64,000 nt of DNA. It comes from Choristoneura fumiferana. Taxonomy: Eukaryota; Arthropoda; Insecta; Lepidoptera; Tortricidae. Below, piece by piece: positions 9,862 to 19,612 of this stretch. Each line of letters begins with the position of its first letter. Position 1 is the stretch's first letter. Both the position numbers and the translations under genes were made by a program. The stretch lies in assembly GCF_025370935.1 (NCBI RefSeq), contig NC_133473.1, forward strand, positions 19,553,042 through 19,617,041, written 5' to 3'. The notes beneath the pieces were generated by a model, which worked only from the letters and a program-made list of their open reading frames with translations, did no database searches and was not told where the DNA came from.

Positions 9862-10310
9862 TATTTCAATTCCAAATTTTTACTTTTACGGATAAAAAAT
9901 ACAAAAAGATTCCAAAAAACCAATCTTAATTTGATTGCTTAGAAACGATATCTCTTGTCCGGGTGAGCGGTTAGTTCCAAAGGAATGCCGAAAAAGTTTG
10001 AGGGCTTACGGCATAGATGTCGCTAGCGTCGCTGCTTAAGTGACTAAGTAAGAAACACAAGCTGAGATATGAGGTGCATAGGGAAATTCGTGTCGGTACC
10101 GTTGACCATCAGTGGTGTAGCGGTATAGCACGCGGTACGGATTACCGAGGACCTGGGTTCGATTCCCAGTGATGGTCTTATTTTTCTGTTTTTTCTGTGC
10201 ATCTATATTTCAGTTTGTATTTTCAATTTCGGCTTTACGGGATGACCGTAAAAGTAAAAATTTGGAATTGAAATAAAAAATACAAAAAGATTCCAAAAAA
10301 CCAATCTTCT
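9862..10310 (+). mobile_element. Composite tRNA-like repeat, copy 1
   Basis: A roughly 450 bp unit repeated in reverse at 51935-52372. Order: CCAAATTTTTACTTTTACGG, then CCAATCTTAATTTGATTGCT, ATAGATGTCGCTAGCGTCGC, GCTTAAGTGACTAAGTAAG, a 74 nt tRNA-like segment (10104-10177), then TTTCAGTTTGTATTTTC and an inverted copy of the first motif (CCGTAAAAGTAAAAATTTGG). A 37 bp A-rich segment (ending ATTCCAAAAAACCAATCTT) is directly repeated at about 9893-9930 and 10274-10310. It is probably a SINE or SINE-derived unit; class unproven. Confidence 0.75.
10104..10177 (+). tRNA. tRNA-like sequence in a repeat (probable pseudo-tRNA)
   Basis: Seventy-four nucleotides fold as a cloverleaf. The seven-base acceptor arms GACCATC and GATGGTC pair perfectly, and a T arm CTGGG-TTCGATT-CCCAG pairs perfectly. 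A D arm holds TAGCGG in a GTG/CAC stem. The anticodon stem is short (CGGT/ACCG) around a seven-base loop ACGGATT with C instead of the usual T at position 33, and the inferred anticodon GGA does not fit a Ser tRNA lacking a long variable arm. It sits inside a repeat, so I take it as the RNA polymerase III head of that repeat, not a working tRNA gene. Confidence 0.5.
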
Positions 10311-10925
10311 TGGTTCCTAGTTTGTTTCCATATATGTTTTTGTGTATAATTTTCATTATAACTGTCAAAATTTGTTCAACAATTTCAGAAAATTACTTAT
10401 ATCAAAGCACTTTAGTTAGGTGTAATTAATTATTTTCTTTTTAGTTCTTTTAAAATCAGTTGAAACTAAGACAACGTATTATAATCAACAAAATTATTTA
10501 ATTAAGTACCTTTATGATGTTCGCATAGAGCTTTACATTGCTTACAGTATTAAATCTATCAAAGAGAAAGATTGTAAATATGTAATATTCAAAGGTAAAT
10601 AAAAATGAATCAGTTTAGTTGCACAGCGAATTTAATAAAGAAAAGTCTTTGTATATGAAGTAAAAAAACTTAGCGCAAATAATCGAGGTCTTTGATAAAG
10701 AAAAATGTTGGTTGTTTTTACGCGTAAAGCTTAATAAAGCTGCGCTTGAAGCATGTTTGAAATAACTTATTGAGTTATATAGCATTTTAAATATAACCGA
10801 CAGAACTTGCGAGTGGGTGAATTTAATAAATCATTAACTATGTTTCTTTGATTTGACCAACAGTGAATTACCGTCTGGCCTAGTTTCTACTGAACCATCT
10901 GTCAAAGTTAATGGAATTAAATAAT
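10311..10925. other. No recognisable feature
   Basis: AT-rich DNA with no supported content. Confidence 0.5.
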
Positions 10926-10927
10926 AA

Positions 10928-11178
10928 TCTAACCAACAAAAATCTGGAAAACTCCCGACATTGTCACTTCAAAGTCCGATATCCCAAAAGCGGCTGAACC
11001 GATTTTGATAAAACATGTCTAAGACCCATCGCTAGAAAACCTGCTTTCAAATTAAAACCGCATTCACATCGGTTCACCCGTTTAAGAGCTACGGTGCCAC
11101 AGACAGACATATAGACACACAAACACAGATAGCGGTCAAACTTATAACAGCCTTTTTTTGCATCGGGGGTAAAAAAAC
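10928..11178 (+). repeat. CCCCGAC dispersed repeat, copy 1
   Basis: Matches 32640-32872 along its length: TGGAAAACTCCCGACATTGTC, TTCAAAGTCCGATATC, ACCGATTTTGAT, CATCGCTAGAAAACCTGCTT, a CAGACACAC run, and a 3' TTTTTTTGCATCGGGGGT. The ends are short inverted motifs (CCCGAC ... GTCGGGG in better copies). Partial copies at 37698-37800 and 44038-44078. Confidence 0.75.
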
Positions 11179-11365
11179 ACGGCCAAATCTGATAAGAGTC
11201 ACTTACTCGCGCATACTTCGATCCTGTAATACCGTGTAAACCTTAAATTTCGGCCATTTAACTAGGTAACATTCAAATCTGTCAAGTCATTTTAGCATGA
11301 AAGAGTAACAGACAAACAGATGAAGATTTTTTTAGAATTTATAAAAATCATAGAATTAGTAGATA

Positions 11366-11582
11366 CCGTAAACTGCTTCAACTTTGCCCTCTGGCCCCAA
11401 CATTGCCTGATTCGATTTAGAGTAGATAACTTAGCACTCTTATAGGTTTTAAACTTTTATCTACACGGGAATTATTATTACGGGGAGATAAAAGTTTAAA
11501 AACCTAGAAGGGTGCTAGTTATCGTCTCTAAATTGAATCAGGCAATGTTGGGGCCAGAGGGCAAAGTTGAAGCAGTTCACGG
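11366..11582. mobile_element. 217 bp near-perfect palindromic MITE, TA-flanked
   Basis: Left arm CCGTAAACTGCTTCAACTTT, GCCCTCTGGCCCCAACATTG, CCTGATTC and TAGATAACTTAGCAC is mirrored on the right as far as GCAGTTCACGG, with a loop near ACACGGGAATTATT. TA flanks at 11364-11365 and 11583-11584 fit Tc1/mariner-type insertion. The inner core is shared with 55505-55622. Confidence 0.9.
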
Positions 11583-11635
11583 TACGTCACTCTTCTGTTT
11601 GAAACCTGATCACTGTCTGGTGACTGTTCACTATC

Positions 11636-11813
11636 CATACTTAATATTATAAGTGCGAAAGTGTGTGTGTGTTTTTATGATTGTCCGTCTTTCACGTCTA
11701 AACGGAACGACGGTAACATAGGCTACTTTTTATCTCGGCAAAATGCACAGTACCCGAGGGAACAGCGCGCGATAACCGAATTCCACGCGGGCAAAGCCGC
11801 GGACAAAAGCTAA
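11636..11813 (+). mobile_element. Lep1-like Helitron, short copy
   Basis: ACTTAATATTATAAGTGCGA at the start, GGCTACTTTTTATC inside, and a 3' end with the hairpin-prone CACGCGGGCAAAGCCGCGG before AGCTAA (CTRR end at 11810-11813). A close relative lies on the other strand at 32994-33213. Confidence 0.8.
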
Positions 11814-11949
11814 TCATGATATAAATCCAAACTAGCCATTTAAATATTGACGAGGATTTTGCCTTCAACTTTAATTGTTTACTGCAGGTCAATAAACTCT
11901 TTTAAAATAAAACATTTAGCATATCAAGCTCATTAAACTATGCAAAGAG

Positions 11950-12264
11950 CTCCGACCACAGATATAGATTACACTAGATAACGCAAACACCTCAATCTGT
12001 ATGAAAACCAACCGTGTCACTTTTTTATATCTACTGTGACGTCTCAAGAGCGAATTAGCGATGTGGATTCCCCGATGTCCGCGCAAAATCGATTCAAATG
12101 CGCCACCCGCCCTCGCCTTGGGGCTCGAGTCAGTCACTAGTCATGATTAGTCAGTTAGCGGTCAGTCTTTGTATGGGGCCAACCCCGACGTTTGGTCGGG
12201 GTTCAGACACGCGAAGTAGATGCATTTGCGTAATCTTGTGTAATCTATATCTGTGGCTCCGGCG
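11950..12264. mobile_element. TIR element, CCACAGATATAGATTACAC ends
   Basis: CTCCGACCACAGATATAGAT at 11950 is mirrored by ATCTATATCTGTGGCTCCGG at 12242-12262, with pairing extending through the CGCAAA motif. The middle is GC-rich and has a small hairpin (AACCCCGACG ... CGGGGTT). There is no transposase, and the target duplication is not clear. Confidence 0.7.
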
Positions 12265-12429
12265 TTCGGGTTGCAGTGAATTGAGCCAAACCAAACATTT
12301 GCATAAACTCCCCTACGGCAATCGCGACTTAGCCTTCATTGGAAATTTTTCTTTTTTTCTTAGATTGCAAATTCCACCCGATCTTTAATTTTTTAATCCG
12401 ATAGGTACTACTATTTTTGTCCAAGCATG

Positions 12430-12600
12430 AGGTTGCAGCAACTGAATACTAGTTCTTTGCACTTTATTTGCATAGCGTAATGTTAATACTGTCGTTAATA
12501 TTTATTTTATGGTTGTTTTATTTTGTGTACTTACTTATAATATGTATTTTCGAATTAGCGAATAAACGTTTCTATTTCTATTTATTTTATTATTTTTAAT
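12430..12600 (+). repeat. Retroelement-like 3' UTR with TTTCTA tail
   Basis: Ends GCGAATAAACGTTTCTATTTC followed by TATTTATTTT, a polyadenylation-like signal plus short tandem tail typical of LINE 3' ends. Upstream boundary and family unknown. Confidence 0.4.
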
Positions 12601-12619
12601 GTATTTAGTATGCGTACCT

Positions 12620-12692
12620 ACACCATTGTGTGGCCAAGAATGGGCAATTGTGTGGGCAAGAGTCTTTCGGCTGACATGATGATGATGATAGT
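12620..12692 (+). mobile_element. RTE-type LINE 3' terminal scrap
   Basis: GTGTGGGCAAGAGTCTTTCG then GCTGACATGATGATGATGA is the usual end of RTE LINEs, severely 5'-truncated. Confidence 0.55.
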
Positions 12693-13427
12693 CATTTTAA
12701 ATTTTACCTTTCTTCTCTCTCTCTCTCAAAGTTCTACAGCCACTTGCACCAATTTCAGAGTAATATTATCCAACTTTAAATGACTCATAAAAAAGCAATC
12801 CTCAACAGTTTAATACAATCTCATTTTTGTGACGAATAACATTTTATTTTACCCACTCAATAACCATAAAAAAACCATACAATAAAGTCAAATTCCATCG
12901 AGATTCTGGGTCAAATCTTCTCGCACATCGCTTCCGTCCATATTATGCGAAAATGTTAAATCTCGACTGTACATGTGCTGCCGGATTATCCGGCTTTAGA
13001 CTCGTTGCTGTCAAACTTTTCAGCGACTGACATTGTTAACGTAAATCCTCGAACCTACGAGTACAAATAAATACAGTGATACTTCAAAGCCGATCCAAAA
13101 ATCCGATATCTGAATTTCTAAAAATAACAAGACATTATACCGTAGAATATTTTAAAGTTAAAGAATTTTTTACGGGTTATTTGGGGGTACATTACATAGA
13201 CAATCCTAATTTTTTGACCTCGAGAATCCTGTGCTAACTTGAGGGGGGGGAGACTATTTCAGTTGTTCCCTTTAACTTCTTAAACTAGGCGTTATGCAAT
13301 TGGTAAACCAGATTTTTAGCCCCAATAATTAACGAAGATACAGCCGATCAAAAATCTTCAATTTTTCAATAATACATAAACATAAACATTTTTTTCCCGT
13401 CGGTGTCGTAAAAGGCTACTAAGGGAC
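12693..13427. other. No recognisable feature
   Basis: AT-rich DNA; a CT microsatellite near 12712-12726 is the only distinctive element. Confidence 0.5.
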
Positions 13428-13562
13428 CTGAGAGCCTACTCCGAAATTCTAAAATCGAAGTTCGTATCGTACCGTCTCTCTCACTCATATTAAATAGTAT
13501 AAGGCGCCAGAAAGACGGAACGACACGAACTTCGATTTTCGAATTTCGGAGCAGCCCCGCTG
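13428..13562. mobile_element. Palindromic MITE, TTCGTGTCGTGC family, copy 2
   Basis: Left arm CCTACTCCGAAATTCTAAAA, TCGAAGTTCGTATCGTACCG; right arm CGGAACGACACGAACTTCGA, TTTTCGAATTTCGGAGCAG. Arms are inverted, and the centre and arms are homologous to 328-459 with many substitutions. Confidence 0.75.
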
Positions 13563-15944
13563 GTGTGTGAGGAGGCAGCAGTTCTATGTCACTTAGACGA
13601 CTTAGAAAAAGAAACTTAAGCGCCAAAGAGCTGGTGTCAAATTTCGAGTAAAAAAATCAGAAAACATTGTTCAAAAAGTATTTGAACTCTTTATTAAAAG
13701 CCTAAATTTGCTTTTAGCCTCATCAGTCATCACGTAAGATATTTTTTTCGAGATTTTAACCGGATTATATATAGAGTTTCTTGTTGATTATTATATTCCA
13801 CTATCCACAGGCATTCGTGTATGTTGATATTAATTAAACAACATATTAAGACGTATAATTTGGGTCCAAATTTGGGCCCCAATTTAGTTCATATTTGAAT
13901 ACGATACGGTAAGTGTTCGCTTTGGCACGTGAAGCGATAGGGATAATGGATGCATATCAAATACAAAATGAAATAACATTAACTTTGAGTAAAATTATTT
14001 GACAAGCTTAAGCCCGCGGCTTTGCCTGCTTGAGAAATAACTTCATGAGATACTTTTGATATTTTATTATTAATTTGGTAACATCAGTCATATTTAGAAA
14101 GTCATTATAACTAATAACATGCATTGCAAACTCTTAATCTAAATACTTAAACAGTTTCAGTAAATCAGATTTAGACTTTTAGACGGGGATGCTGTCTCTT
14201 GTGAAAATATTGTCTGAATGATGTCCTTACTTAGAATTTAGCCTGAAAAAGGTATAATTTTTAAAGCTTCGCTCGCTCCGACGCCATTTTATTGATTTCT
14301 GATAAAGTAAACACGTAGAGCAATTTTGACCCTTTATTTTAGGGCTTTCTTTGTATTACGTTAGCACCGAAGGGGGTGGGTGGTGTTTGCTTTGCTTATT
14401 TTTATGACATGGGGGCTGGGGGGGGTCTAGATGGTGCTTACGTGAAGCAAATTTTAATTATATATTTCAATGTTTATTTCAATTAAAATTATTATATTAT
14501 CCTTATGTTGAAGACTGTGCAGCTGTAAAAAAGTTCTAACTTTTAATTATGCATGACCCCTTATTTTTCGATTTTTCAGAATTTGTTTTTGTTGTATGAA
14601 AATCTAGTCAAAATTTTAAAAATCAATTTCTAAATGCTCAATAATTTTGTTTTTGGATTAAAATACTTTTCAGTACACATACCATGTGTAGTGATAGAAT
14701 AAAAGCTTATTTGGTAATTATGTTTAAAAATGAAAAAAACAACGCGAAACAATACGACGACAAACAGTGACATTATCTTGCTGGCAGCAAATAAGAATTT
14801 AACTTCAAACTGATTTAACCTAGAAAATTGCTTATCTTTACGGACAAAGGTCACGAAACTCAACACTTACGTAATAATTCGATAAGACAGCAAGTAAAAG
14901 CTGACAAAACTTCCGACAATTGAGTTCATGTGTTTTACAAAAAAGTACATCAAGCAGAAACTTTAGCTTTTGCCTGTTTGTTAAACTGAAACTGATTTTG
15001 CCAAAGTTCGAACTTCGCCTAAATTTACTTTGTTCTGAGAAAACAATGTTAGAACTTGGAGACTCGTGTCAACTGCTAAATTTTAAATTTGCCCTAGGTG
15101 TTGTTTATCACGGCCTGAGTTTAACACGTGATTTAGAAAAACAAGGTCAACTGTCAGTAGGACTCGCGCGCTGAGGGTTCCGTAAACATTTAAAAGCTAG
15201 CATAAAATTAGTTTTTGCTGATGAGGCTTTTGGTCTTTTCCCTGCACTCATGGTATACCGCTCTTGTTCTTGTTAAATGTCATAGCTCTCTGTCAATAGA
15301 ACGGAAAGTTCCTCTATATAGGGTTTGATTCTTCGGTTTATAATTAGAAAATTTTGATCGTGTGTGCATAGTTTTTTTTTACAACTCCAATTGATTGTAG
15401 ACTGAAATAAATATGTTTATATTAATTTCACTTGTAACATAGTATCTTGAAAGCATACAAAGACACCAGAACATCGAAGTGATCCTTCAAAGCTCCCATT
15501 TGTCCTTTCGAGGTACGAAACCTAACTATGAAATGGAAAGAATATTAAATTAAAACGTTTCAGGAAATGGATTCTCGCCAAACTCAAATACATCCAGTCG
15601 CTAGAACGGCAGCGTTAACTTAATTTAAAGCCAGTCTAGGTAATTCAGGTTGCTGCATTCACCTGAAAATGGAGTCTGTAGTGCATTTACAGCTGCTCAC
15701 TTATCGAAATGCTTTAAATTCTTATTTGACTGTAAAAAAGGAAGTTTTTAATTTACCTATAATATTTTTTGCAGGAACTCAGAAAGGACGGAGTATGATC
15801 ACTTCATTTCATATGTAGGTAGGTACTATATGAACCGTTTTGAAAAAAAAAACTAAGGCGCGACTTCTTTGACTGCGCCAGATGGCCTTTAACGCACATT
15901 TCTTGGCTATACGCGTCAAGTACATATAGAGATGGTGCGTATTT
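13563..15944. other. Long AT-rich stretch without supported genes
   Basis: Only scraps stand out: CCCGCGGCTTTGCCTGCTT near 14011 (possible minus-strand Helitron 3' end) and GACTCGCGCGCTGAGGGTTC at 15162 (fragment of the CCGGCCAAGTGCGAGTC family). Small frames at 14630-15174 and 15809-16123 look fortuitous. Confidence 0.5.
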
Positions 15945-16366
15945 ACGTTACCAGGGTTTGATACCAGGTATTTCCTTGCTATTTCCTTGCAAGTATACCA
16001 GGTACCGACCTTACTAACAAGACTTGAAAGTATTTTTCCATTAAAGTATACTGTCCCTTCAAAGTAAGTTACTACTATGTCAAAGTTCCAAAATGCAAAA
16101 TGATATCTTATGTTCTTACACATAATAAGGTTCAGATTGTGCTACCAAATTTGGATTGTGTAATACTTTCAAAGTATTTTACGTCTTGATTGGAATATTT
16201 TGAATCTTATCTGTATAACAACAGGGTTTAATTTAAACTTGCAAGGAAGCAAGTATTCGACTTATTGCGTTGGACAGAAAATAGTTTGAAAGTATTTTGA
16301 TACCTGTTTTCTGCACCTGGTATGAGAAGTCGGACGTACTTTTAAGCCCTGGTACGCGATTTAGCA
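15945..16366. mobile_element. Possible TIR element, ACCAGGG ends
   Basis: TTACCAGGGTTTGATACCAG at the left is mirrored by the end CTTTTAAGCCCTGGTACG. Both sub-terminal regions carry CTTGCAAG and AAAGTATTTT motifs and CAGGTA. The arms pair only patchily; no target duplication was found. Confidence 0.4.
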
Positions 16367-16444
16367 AGTATAACCCATCCCTAAGTACATATGATACCAA
16401 CTGCCCCACATGGCCCTCAACCAACCCATCAGAAAGCAGATTCA

Positions 16445-16995
16445 CGGATCATCATCATGTCAGCCAAAAGACGTCCACTGCTGGACATAGGCCTCCCCCA
16501 AGGCTCTCCACTCAGACTAGTATTGTGCTTTCCGCATCCAACGCAATCCCGCGATCTTAACCAGGTCGTCGCTCCATCTTGTTGGAGGCCTACCGACAGC
16601 TCGTCTCCCGGTACGCGGACGCCATTCGACAACCTTCTGACCCCATCGGCCATCAGTCTTGCGAGCAATGTGCCCCGCCCAGGCGCCCACTGCTACTTCA
16701 GTTTCGCAATTTTTCGGGCTATGTAACCGGTAACCTTAGTTCTACTGCGGATATCATAATTTCCCGCAGAGAAACCCCGAGCATAGACCTCTCCATAGCC
16801 CTCTGAGTGATTTTGAGCTTCCTCATGAGGCCCATCGTAAGCGCTTACGTCTCAGATCCGTATGTCATCACTGGCAACACACACTGGTCAAAGACTTTTG
16901 ACTTCAAACACTGCGGTAATTTGGACGAAAAGACACTGCGAAGCTTCCCGAACGCTGCCCAGCTGAGTCGGAGTCGAGCCGAGTTAGTAAAAGTT
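16445..16995 (-). mobile_element. RTE LINE (HmRTE-like) C-terminal fragment, minus strand
   Basis: The minus strand, entered from 16995, encodes degraded RTE polyprotein: a region before the VMTYGSETWS motif (complement of ACGTCTCAGATCCGTATGTC at 16850-16869), the R-rich segment after it, then the GRPP/RW segment and the stop, with an ATCATCATGTCAGCC 3' tail at 16449. Frame changes mean no intact protein. At about 550 bp it is the longest contiguous RTE piece in the window. Confidence 0.8.
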
Positions 16996-17335
16996 CGGAA
17001 ATTCTATTCTACTGCCAGACCTTGTGGTTCACGCAATGAATGCCATGTGAAAAAGTTAGTCAAGTACTATCTAAGGTACAATAGTGCATTCAAAAATATC
17101 AACTTCGTTTTATATCTTTCGCTCGGACTTCTTAGAATAATAGAATCCGATACGCGGCGACCAATACATCAAATGCGGTATATTTTTGTGGATCCCAGAT
17201 ATCTCATTTGTCACGTAGCTCCGATATTTCCTAGGGGAGCATCCCCAAATAACGTCACTAAATTTTTTACCGCAGAAAAGAAGGCAAACAGTTTTCGCGG
17301 CTCGGGTTGGCTAAAGAAGTCGTAAAAGAAGAAAA

Positions 17336-17680
17336 AATGCCACAACTATTTTATGTTTTATAAATATTTTGATTTATTTTGCGACAAATTAAATAAATTT
17401 GTGCGTTATTAGGTGTTTCATCCAACAAAATAGTTTTTAACTTCTATATCAATTCGGAGAAAATGTTGGGTATTTAAGGCTAGAGTGAATAAAATAGGCC
17501 AATGCCACAACTATTTTATGTTTTGTAAATATTTTGATTTAAATTGTGACAAATGTAATCTGTTTATTTTGGCACAAAATTTCTGCGTTACTTCTAAGTA
17601 CTTCACGCGACAAAATAGTTTAACCCCTTTATCAATTTCGAGAAAATGTCTTCAAGGCTAGAGTAAATAGAACAGGCTGT
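17336..17680. repeat. Two-unit tandem repeat, about 170 bp unit
   Basis: Unit 1 begins ATGCCACAACTATTTTATGT at 17336 and unit 2 repeats it at 17502. Shared landmarks in order: AAATATTTTGATTT, GACAAAT, CAAAATAGTTT, ATCAATT, GAGAAAATGT, AAGGCTAGAGT and ATAGGCC/ACAGGCT. Identity is moderate, so it is an old duplication or the remnant of a satellite array. Confidence 0.8.
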
Positions 17681-17969
17681 TACTGAACCAGTTAGATACA
17701 CCTTTTGGCCTCATCTGCACTTTTCATCACGTTAGATAGAGATCAATCGCGGGTCAGTTTTATGTAAAAAATATATCCTTCCAAATTATTATAAATACCA
17801 AAATATGTGGCATGCAAAATAAGGCTAGAACGTCTAGACGGAATATGTAACGTGTAAAAGATAAAATACGCATACAAATACCTTTTATTCCGATAATTCT
17901 GCGTAATCGAGATAAAAACTTGTCATTTTTAAGACTCAGTTAAAAAACATGAAATAAACAGAAATATCA

Positions 17970-18252
17970 TCAGCAGGTGGTAGGACCTTGTGCAAGGTCC
18001 GCTCAGATTGCTATCACCATCTTGCTCGCTAATCTTGCCGAGAAGCAGCAGTGCTTGTACTGTTGTGTTTCGGCGTGGAGAGTAAGACAGCCGGTAAAAT
18101 TACTGGCACTTGAGGTATCCCATCTTATAGGCCTCTAGGTTGCCAACGCATCTGCAATACTCCTGGTGTTGCAGATGTTTATGGGCGGTGGTGATCTCTT
18201 ACCATCAGGAGACCCACTTGCTCGTTTGCCATCCAGTCTAATAAAAAAAAAC
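17970..18252 (+). mobile_element. Hairpin-headed SINE-like repeat, copy 1
   Basis: Starts GCAGGTGGTA then the hairpin GGACCTTGTGCAAGGTCC, continues GCTCGCTAATC, GAAGCAGCAGTGCTTG, GAGAGTAAGACAGCCGG, GAGGTATCCCATCTTA, and ends GCCATCCAGTCTAATAAAAAA. About 280 bp with a common start in four forward copies and an A-rich end, which suggests a SINE. Confidence 0.8.
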
Positions 18253-18268
18253 ATAAATAGAGACTTAG

Positions 18269-18358
18269 GGGCTGTTTCACCATCCATTGATTAATTTTAT
18301 TTGACGAATAACTGTGATACCGTCTCCGTCTGTTAGAATAAAACAAACAGAGACTATA
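18269..18358. mobile_element. MITE half, GGGGCTGTTTCACCATCC end
   Basis: GGGGCTGTTTCACCATCCAT followed by TGATTAATTTTA is a MITE terminus I recognise from moth genomes. The expected mirror end is missing, apparently cut off by the next element. Confidence 0.5.
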
Positions 18359-18359
18359 A

Positions 18360-19038
18360 AAACCGGCCAAGAGCGTGTCGGACACGCCCAAGATAGGGTT
18401 CCGTAGCCATTACGAAAAAAAAACAAGTAATATTATGTGTTATCTATATCTATTACCAGAAAAAGAGCGTATCTTCACGGAACTTACGTCCTTTTGTTGA
18501 GAAGCGCAGTTTTTCGGCAATTACTCAAAAACGGTATATCCGATCATGTTTAAACCAATTTTCGTTGAAAGTATTTATTAAGCGTTACCTTTCCATAATT
18601 TTTTCATATTTTTTGGACAAACGGTTTACAAGATAGAGGGGGGGACACAATTTTGCTACTTTGGGAGCTATTATTTCCGTAAATCTTCACTAAATCAAAA
18701 AAGGTTTTGAGAAACCTTACTAAGTAGTATCTTTTCAAAAGAGCTGTCGAACTATGTGCCACACGTTGATGCGAGTTAAAAAAAAAATCAATTTATGTTA
18801 CGTGGATAGAGTGCCCCCCTAAAAATATTTATTTTTGTAATTTAACTACAAAACTAAATAGCGGCTTTGACTAGACACCTGCACTCCAAATTTCATTGTT
18901 ATACATCTTGTAGTTTTAAAGTAGAGTAAAATGCCTGTGACATACGGACGGACGGACAGACAGACAGACAGACAGCCGGACTTGATGAAACTATAAGGGT
19001 TCCGTTTTTGCCATTTTGGCTCCGGAACCCTAAAAAAA
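18360..19038 (+). mobile_element. GGCCAAGAGCGTGTCGGACA dispersed element, copy 2
   Basis: Starts ACCGGCCAAGAGCGTGTCGG and ACACGCCCAAGATAGGGTTC, has a GGACGGACGGACAGACAG run near 18946, and ends GCTCCGGAACCCTAAAAAAA. It is the best-preserved copy, about 680 bp. Confidence 0.85.
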
Positions 19039-19424
19039 ACAGGTTGCAACTTCTTACATCCTTCGAGGAAACCTATCCCAATTTCAATTACAGTTGTGCA
19101 AATAGCTATGTTTACCACGTAATGTTTACAGGGTAAACTCAATTCTTAAATTGGCGGATCCCATCCAAGGTCCCTAGAATCCTTTAAAAAGCTCGTCCTC
19201 TTTCCGGATCCCATTTGAATTTCATGAATATTAATTGACAAATTTGTTCAGATGGTAATACCGGCCGATATCGGCATCACATCTTAATATTCCAGCTCTG
19301 GTTGTTGACAAACTTTTAAAAATTTGAATTTAATACTGGCTACTGCGTAAAACTTTTAATTAGGTACCTACTCTGTTGGAGAGGAAGAAAAATATCATAA
19401 TGTAAAAGGTAAATCCTACTGTCC
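19039..19424. other. No recognisable feature
   Basis: Nothing supported in this stretch. Confidence 0.5.
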
Positions 19425-19612
19425 TATCCTACTAATATTATATTATGTGAAAGTTTGTGAAGGTTTGTTACTCAATCACACAATAACAGCTGAACAGATT
19501 ACATGAAACTTGGCGTACAGATAGACTAAGATCTGCATTGAGACATAAGATACTTGATATCCTGATAATGCCTTCCAGTGGGATAATATTTTAAGTTTGA
19601 ACAAAAATTGAG
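19425..19612 (+). mobile_element. Lep1-like Helitron, 3' truncated
   Basis: ATCCTACTAATATTATATTA, then GTGAAAGTTTGTGAAGG, the middle GAACAGATTACATGAAACTT and GGCGTACAGATAG match the family. The CGCG hairpin and CTAG end are absent. Confidence 0.7.

Noticed and set aside
10104..10177. Functional nuclear tRNA gene
   Set aside because: It lies inside a dispersed repeat, the anticodon loop lacks T at position 33, and the inferred anticodon does not fit the tRNA class.
16807..17325. 172-codon plus-strand frame
   Set aside because: It starts inside the antisense of an RTE LINE and runs on by chance into single-copy DNA; no protein features recognised.
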